Of a DNA stretch of 64,000 nucleotides, positions 60,743 to 64,000 are shown one piece after another. Made by a program: the position numbers and the translations under genes. How positions within the stretch are numbered: the first letter of the stretch is position 1; every line of letters begins with the position of its first letter. The stretch is from Streptomyces sp. CNQ-509. GTDB lineage: Bacteria > Actinomycetota > Actinomycetes > Streptomycetales > Streptomycetaceae. The stretch spans positions 3,543,501 to 3,607,500 of the forward strand of contig NZ_CP011492.1 in the NCBI RefSeq assembly GCF_001011035.1, read 5' to 3'. Below the pieces are notes generated by a model. It was not told the origin of the DNA and ran no database searches. It saw only the letters and a program-made list of their open reading frames with translations.

Positions 60743-62464
60743 TTGAGCGCGCCTGAAGGATCGCACACCGGCACTGCGACGGCAGAGACCGGATACGAGA
60801 ACGAACTGCCCGTGCGGCGGCGAAAGCCTGGCAATGTGGTAGTCAAATGGATCACGAGCACCGATCACAAGACGATCGGCACACTTTATCTCTCCACGTC
60901 TTTCGCGTTTTTTCTGGCCGGCGGTGTGATGGCTCTGGCCATCCGGGCCGAGCTGGCCCGGCCGGGTACGCAGATCCTGTCGCACGAGCAGTTCAACCAG
61001 GCGTTCACGATGCACGGCACGGTCATGCTGCTGATGTTCGCGACCCCGCTGTTCGCCGGCTTCGCGAACTGGATCATGCCGCTGCAGATCGGCGCACCCG
61101 ACGTCGCCTTCCCGCGGCTGAACATGCTCGCCTACTGGCTGTACCTCTTCGGCTCGCTCATCGTGATCAGCGCGTTCCTCACCCCACAGGGCGCGGCCGA
61201 CTTCGGCTGGTTCGCCTACTCACCGCTGTCCGACGCCGTGCGCACCCCGACGGTGGGCGCCGACCTGTGGATCATGGGTCTGGCCCTCTCCGGCTTCGGC
61301 ACCATCCTCGGCTCGGTCAACTTCATCACCACGATCGTCTGCATGCGCGCACCCGGCATGACCATGTTCCGTATGCCGATCTTCACCTGGAACATCCTGC
61401 TGACCAGTGTCCTGGTCCTGCTCGCCTTCCCGGTCCTGGCCGCCGCGCTCCTCGCCCTGGAGGCAGACCGCCAGTTCGGCGCCCACGTCTTCGACGCGGC
61501 CAACGGCGGGGCCATCCTGTGGCAGCACCTCTTCTGGTTCTTCGGGCACCCAGAGGTCTACATCATCGCGCTGCCGTTCTTCGGCATCGTCTCCGAGATC
61601 CTCCCGGTCTTCAGCCGCAAGCCGATCTTCGGCTACATGGGTCTGGTCGTGGCCACCATCACCATCGCGGGTCTGTCGATCACCGTGTGGGCGCACCACA
61701 TGTTCGTGACCGGAGCGGTACTGCTGCCGTTCTTCGCCTTCATGTCGTTCCTGATCGCGGTGCCTACCGGGGTCAAGTTCTTCAACTGGATCGGCACCAT
61801 GTGGACGGGCTCACTGTCCTTCGAGACTCCGATGCTGTGGTCGATCGGGTTCCTCGTCACTTTCCTCTTCGGTGGTCTGACAGGTGTCCTCCTGGCCTCG
61901 CCGCCGCTGGACTTCCACGTCTCCGACTCGTACTTCGTCGTCGCGCACTTCCACTACACGGTGTTCGGCACCGTGGTCTTCGCCATGTTCGCCGGCTTCT
62001 CCTTCTGGTGGCCCAAGTTCACCGGGAAACTCCTTGACGAACGCCTGGGGAAGATCCAATTCTGGACGCTGTTCATCGGGTTCCACACCACCTTCCTCGT
62101 CCAGCACTGGCTCGGGGCGGAAGGGATGCCGCGCCGCTACGCCGACTACCTCGCCGCCGACGGCTTCACCACCTTGAACACCGTCTCCTCCATCGGCTCG
62201 TTCCTCCTCGGCCTGTCCGTGCTCCCGTTCCTCTACAACGTGTGGAAGACCGCCAAGTACGGCAAGAAGACCGAGGTCGACGACCCGTGGGGTTTCGGGC
62301 GCTCACTGGAGTGGGCGACCTCCTGCCCGCCGCCCCGGCACAACTTCGTCACCCTGCCCCGTATTCGCTCCGAATCCCCGGCCTTCGACCTGCGCCACAG
62401 CGACCTGGCCGCCCTCGGCAAGGCGGCGTCCGGCCCGCACGCGCGGTCCGGCCGGCGGCGCTGA
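60743..62464 (+). CDS. ctaD: Cytochrome c oxidase subunit I (aa3-type)
   Basis: A 573-residue heme-copper oxidase subunit with twelve helices. Heme and copper ligands are seen in FTMHGTVMLLMF, GHPEVYI, WAHHMFV and AHFHYTVFG. It reduces oxygen to water and pumps protons. Start TTG 60743 behind GGAGG; no ATG or GTG fits as well. Subunits II, III and IV are absent beside it, so it is a stand-alone copy, perhaps a paralogue of the main ctaCDEF locus. Confidence 0.92.
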   Translation: MSAPEGSHTGTATAETGYENELPVRRRKPGNVVVKWITSTDHKTIGTLYLSTSFAFFLAGGVMALAIRAELARPGTQILSHEQFNQAFTMHGTVMLLMFATPLFAGFANWIMPLQIGAPDVAFPRLNMLAYWLYLFGSLIVISAFLTPQGAADFGWFAYSPLSDAVRTPTVGADLWIMGLALSGFGTILGSVNFITTIVCMRAPGMTMFRMPIFTWNILLTSVLVLLAFPVLAAALLALEADRQFGAHVFDAANGGAILWQHLFWFFGHPEVYIIALPFFGIVSEILPVFSRKPIFGYMGLVVATITIAGLSITVWAHHMFVTGAVLLPFFAFMSFLIAVPTGVKFFNWIGTMWTGSLSFETPMLWSIGFLVTFLFGGLTGVLLASPPLDFHVSDSYFVVAHFHYTVFGTVVFAMFAGFSFWWPKFTGKLLDERLGKIQFWTLFIGFHTTFLVQHWLGAEGMPRRYADYLAADGFTTLNTVSSIGSFLLGLSVLPFLYNVWKTAKYGKKTEVDDPWGFGRSLEWATSCPPPRHNFVTLPRIRSESPAFDLRHSDLAALGKAASGPHARSGRRR

Positions 62465-62466
62465 GG

Positions 62467-62826
62467 GTGGCGGCCGTGCGACGACTGGATTCGCCGAGCG
62501 CCGACTCGGTACGCAAGGGTGTCGCCGACCTGGAGGGCTACCTGCTGTGGCAGGCAGAGACCGAAAAGGCCCGCGCGGCGGCGGAAGCCTTCACCGCCGG
62601 GCTGGACTGGCTGACGGCCGGTCAGCGCGCGGAGGTGCTGGCCCTGTACACCCGCACGGAACTGGACCGCTCCCGCGCGTCCGTCACCCACATCGCCCGG
62701 CGCGCGCGTGAACTGCGTGAGGAGTACCAGGCCCGTTACGACCGTCTCAGACGCCGCGCCGTCGCCTGGTGCCTGGCACTGGGAGCAGTCGCGGTCTTCC
62801 TCCTCTGCCTGGCCCGCACGCGCTGA
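62467..62826 (+). CDS. Small coiled-coil membrane protein after ctaD
   Basis: A 119-residue protein that starts (GTG) two bases after the ctaD stop, so the two are co-transcribed. It is largely alpha-helical and charged (ADSVRKGVADLEGYLLWQAE; RRARELREEYQARYDRLRR), with one C-terminal helix (VAWCLALGAVAVFLLCLA). It resembles no named family I know. Possibly an oxidase-associated accessory protein. Confidence 0.72.
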   Translation: MAAVRRLDSPSADSVRKGVADLEGYLLWQAETEKARAAAEAFTAGLDWLTAGQRAEVLALYTRTELDRSRASVTHIARRARELREEYQARYDRLRRRAVAWCLALGAVAVFLLCLARTR

Positions 62827-63035
62827 TCACCGGGCCGGTGGCACCGCCGGCCCTGAAGCGTCCTGGCGTCCGTCCCGCACGCGCAGGAGCCGGCCCCCTG
62901 CCAGACCCTTCGCTGCCGGAATCGTGCAACGACCACGTACCCGTGCTGTCACGATCCGCGCCTGTGCTTGCGTACGACTGTACGCAACGGTGGGAATTGC
63001 GGAGAGTGATCACGCGACCGGAGGAGGGGGACGGC

Positions 63036-64000
63036 ATGGCACGTTCGCGCGCGCAGACCGTGAGAAGCGCGGCGCAGGCCGTGATGGAGGGGGACAGCCC
63101 GAGGCAGTTCGCCCAGGACGAGCTGCGCCGCCGCGGCGCGCTGCCCGAAGGGGAGCAGGGCCACGGGGGCAGGGAAAGCGGCCGGGTCCGGCGCGGTGAC
63201 GCGCTCCGGGAGGACGGGATGGACCCGGCCGACTTCCCCGCCGCCCGGGACCAGGGCGGCAGCCTCGACACCATCATGACGCAGCAGTCCGTACCGCTGG
63301 ACGAGGCCGGGGAGGTGCTGAACCGCAGCGAGCTGAAGCGCGAGGGGCTTGAGCAGGTGCACGCCATCTGCCCGATGGTGCTGCCGCGCGGGCGCTCGTT
63401 CCTCAGCATGCTGCCGGTGTCGCTGCTGCTCGTCGTCGGCGCCGTCGGCACCATCGCGGTGGCCGCCACCGGCGACGACGTCGTGACGAACCCGCTCTTC
63501 GGCGCCCACTACTGGGTGCTGGCGATCTTCGCCGTCGGGTTCGTGTGGTGGCGGCAGGGAATGGTCATGGTGCCCGACGGGTGTCATGCCCTGATCACCA
63601 AGTTCGGCAAGCTGGAGCAGGTCGTCGGCCCCGGCCGGGTGATCCTGCTGAATCCGTGGAAGCGGGTCTCGTACATCCTCAACACCACCCGCGAGTACCC
63701 CTTCAACGCGCCCGTGCGCGAGGCCCCGACGAAGGGCGGGGTGAAGGCGTCCATCGACCTCTTCATCCAGTTCCGGATCAGCGACCCGGTCGAGTTCGTC
63801 TACACCCTCGGCGCCGTGCGCGGCTTCGAGGAGAAGCTGAACAACGCCGTCAGCGAGACGATCCGCAGCCTCATCTACGAGCAGGAGGCCGCCGGCATCT
63901 ACGACATGGTCGGCGAGGACACCACCCGGCTGCTCGACTCGCTGAACCACCAGTTCCGGCCCGCGGTCGAGCTGACCAACGCCAACATCACCCACGCCGA
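63036..64000 (+). CDS. SPFH/band-7 domain protein, partial at window end
   Basis: Open from ATG 63036 (behind GGAGGAGGGGG) to the window edge without a stop, 321 codons. A ~130-residue hydrophilic N-terminal region is followed by two membrane helices (about 132-152 and 163-180). The SPFH domain then begins (VMVPDGCHALITKFGKLEQV; SIDLFIQFRISDPVEFVYT). Flotillin/stomatin-like proteins organise membrane microdomains and proteases. The C-terminus lies beyond the window. Confidence 0.85.
   Translation, partial: MARSRAQTVRSAAQAVMEGDSPRQFAQDELRRRGALPEGEQGHGGRESGRVRRGDALREDGMDPADFPAARDQGGSLDTIMTQQSVPLDEAGEVLNRSELKREGLEQVHAICPMVLPRGRSFLSMLPVSLLLVVGAVGTIAVAATGDDVVTNPLFGAHYWVLAIFAVGFVWWRQGMVMVPDGCHALITKFGKLEQVVGPGRVILLNPWKRVSYILNTTREYPFNAPVREAPTKGGVKASIDLFIQFRISDPVEFVYTLGAVRGFEEKLNNAVSETIRSLIYEQEAAGIYDMVGEDTTRLLDSLNHQFRPAVELTNANITHA

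Noticed and set aside
60559..60756. 65-codon plus-strand frame upstream of ctaD
   Set aside because: No ribosome site, no recognisable sequence, and it overlaps the strong ribosome site and start of ctaD. More likely leader DNA.

Overview
The window is about 74% G+C, has many GTG/TTG starts, dense antisense open frames and 4-bp GTGA/ATGA gene overlaps. Gene content (DUF6153, DUF397-like small protein, XRE-TPR and HATPase genes, prokaryotic phospholipase A2, Asp-box propeller protein, Cmx/CmrA exporter, cobalamin riboswitch) points to Streptomyces or a close relative. No rRNA, tRNA, CRISPR array or intact insertion sequence was found. The stretch reads as chromosomal accessory-to-semi-core DNA carrying metal homeostasis, transport, stress and drug-efflux cassettes, with several visibly decaying loci.

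Layout. 1-2.8 kb: MarR regulator, an IS630-type scrap, a membrane protein, a DUF305 lipoprotein and a DUF6153 protein. 2.8-6.7 kb: an NmtR/CzrA-type ArsR sensor, its palindromic operator and a divergent P1B-4 metal ATPase, then an MFS transporter. 6.7-9.6 kb: a gene-poor repeat region with two inverted ~167-bp palindromic elements, a ~50-60 bp tandem array and an ~85-bp dispersed repeat family around one NTF2-like gene. 9.6-15.7 kb: small protein with a NUDIX scar, secreted phospholipase A2, Tat-exported DUF6528 protein, MFS transporter, apolipoprotein N-acyltransferase and a HEAT-repeat protein. 15.8-19.8 kb: iron-box controlled ferric-siderophore ABC operon with a fused double permease. 19.8-29 kb: ArsR/SRPBCC pair with two operators, hydrolase, VanZ and YihY membrane proteins, then a stress cluster (PRC-barrel, PAP2/diacylglycerol kinase, SigB/F-type sigma factor, STAS protein, photolyase).

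29-33 kb: cobalamin riboswitch followed by btuFCD and an FhuF-like Fe-S protein. 33-36.3 kb: second metal-type ArsR with a frameshifted MFS exporter, then a His-rich protein behind a CsoR-like copper operator. 36.3-41.6 kb: FAD oxidoreductase, kinase fragment, zinc-ribbon membrane protein, chloramphenicol-type exporter and paired fluoride channels. 41.9-46.5 kb: kdpFABC with an extra 27-residue membrane peptide ORF in front and no kdpDE. 46.5-49.7 kb: VapBC-like toxin-antitoxin, Uma2 nuclease and three decaying genes. 49.8-58 kb: phosphodiesterase, HTH/Clp-N regulator, two regulator/MFS pairs, LuxR-type regulator and Asp-box propeller protein. 58-64 kb: MFS gene with an early TGA, fused remnants of a phosphotransferase and a TetR gene, cytochrome oxidase subunit I and an SPFH protein running off the end.

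The common theme is metal and small-molecule traffic across the membrane under local one-component regulators: Ni/Co-type efflux (ArsR), copper (CsoR-like site), iron (iron box), corrinoid (riboswitch), potassium (Kdp), fluoride (FluC) and drug efflux (MarR, LysR). The least explained part is the repeat-rich non-coding block at 7.2-9.5 kb.
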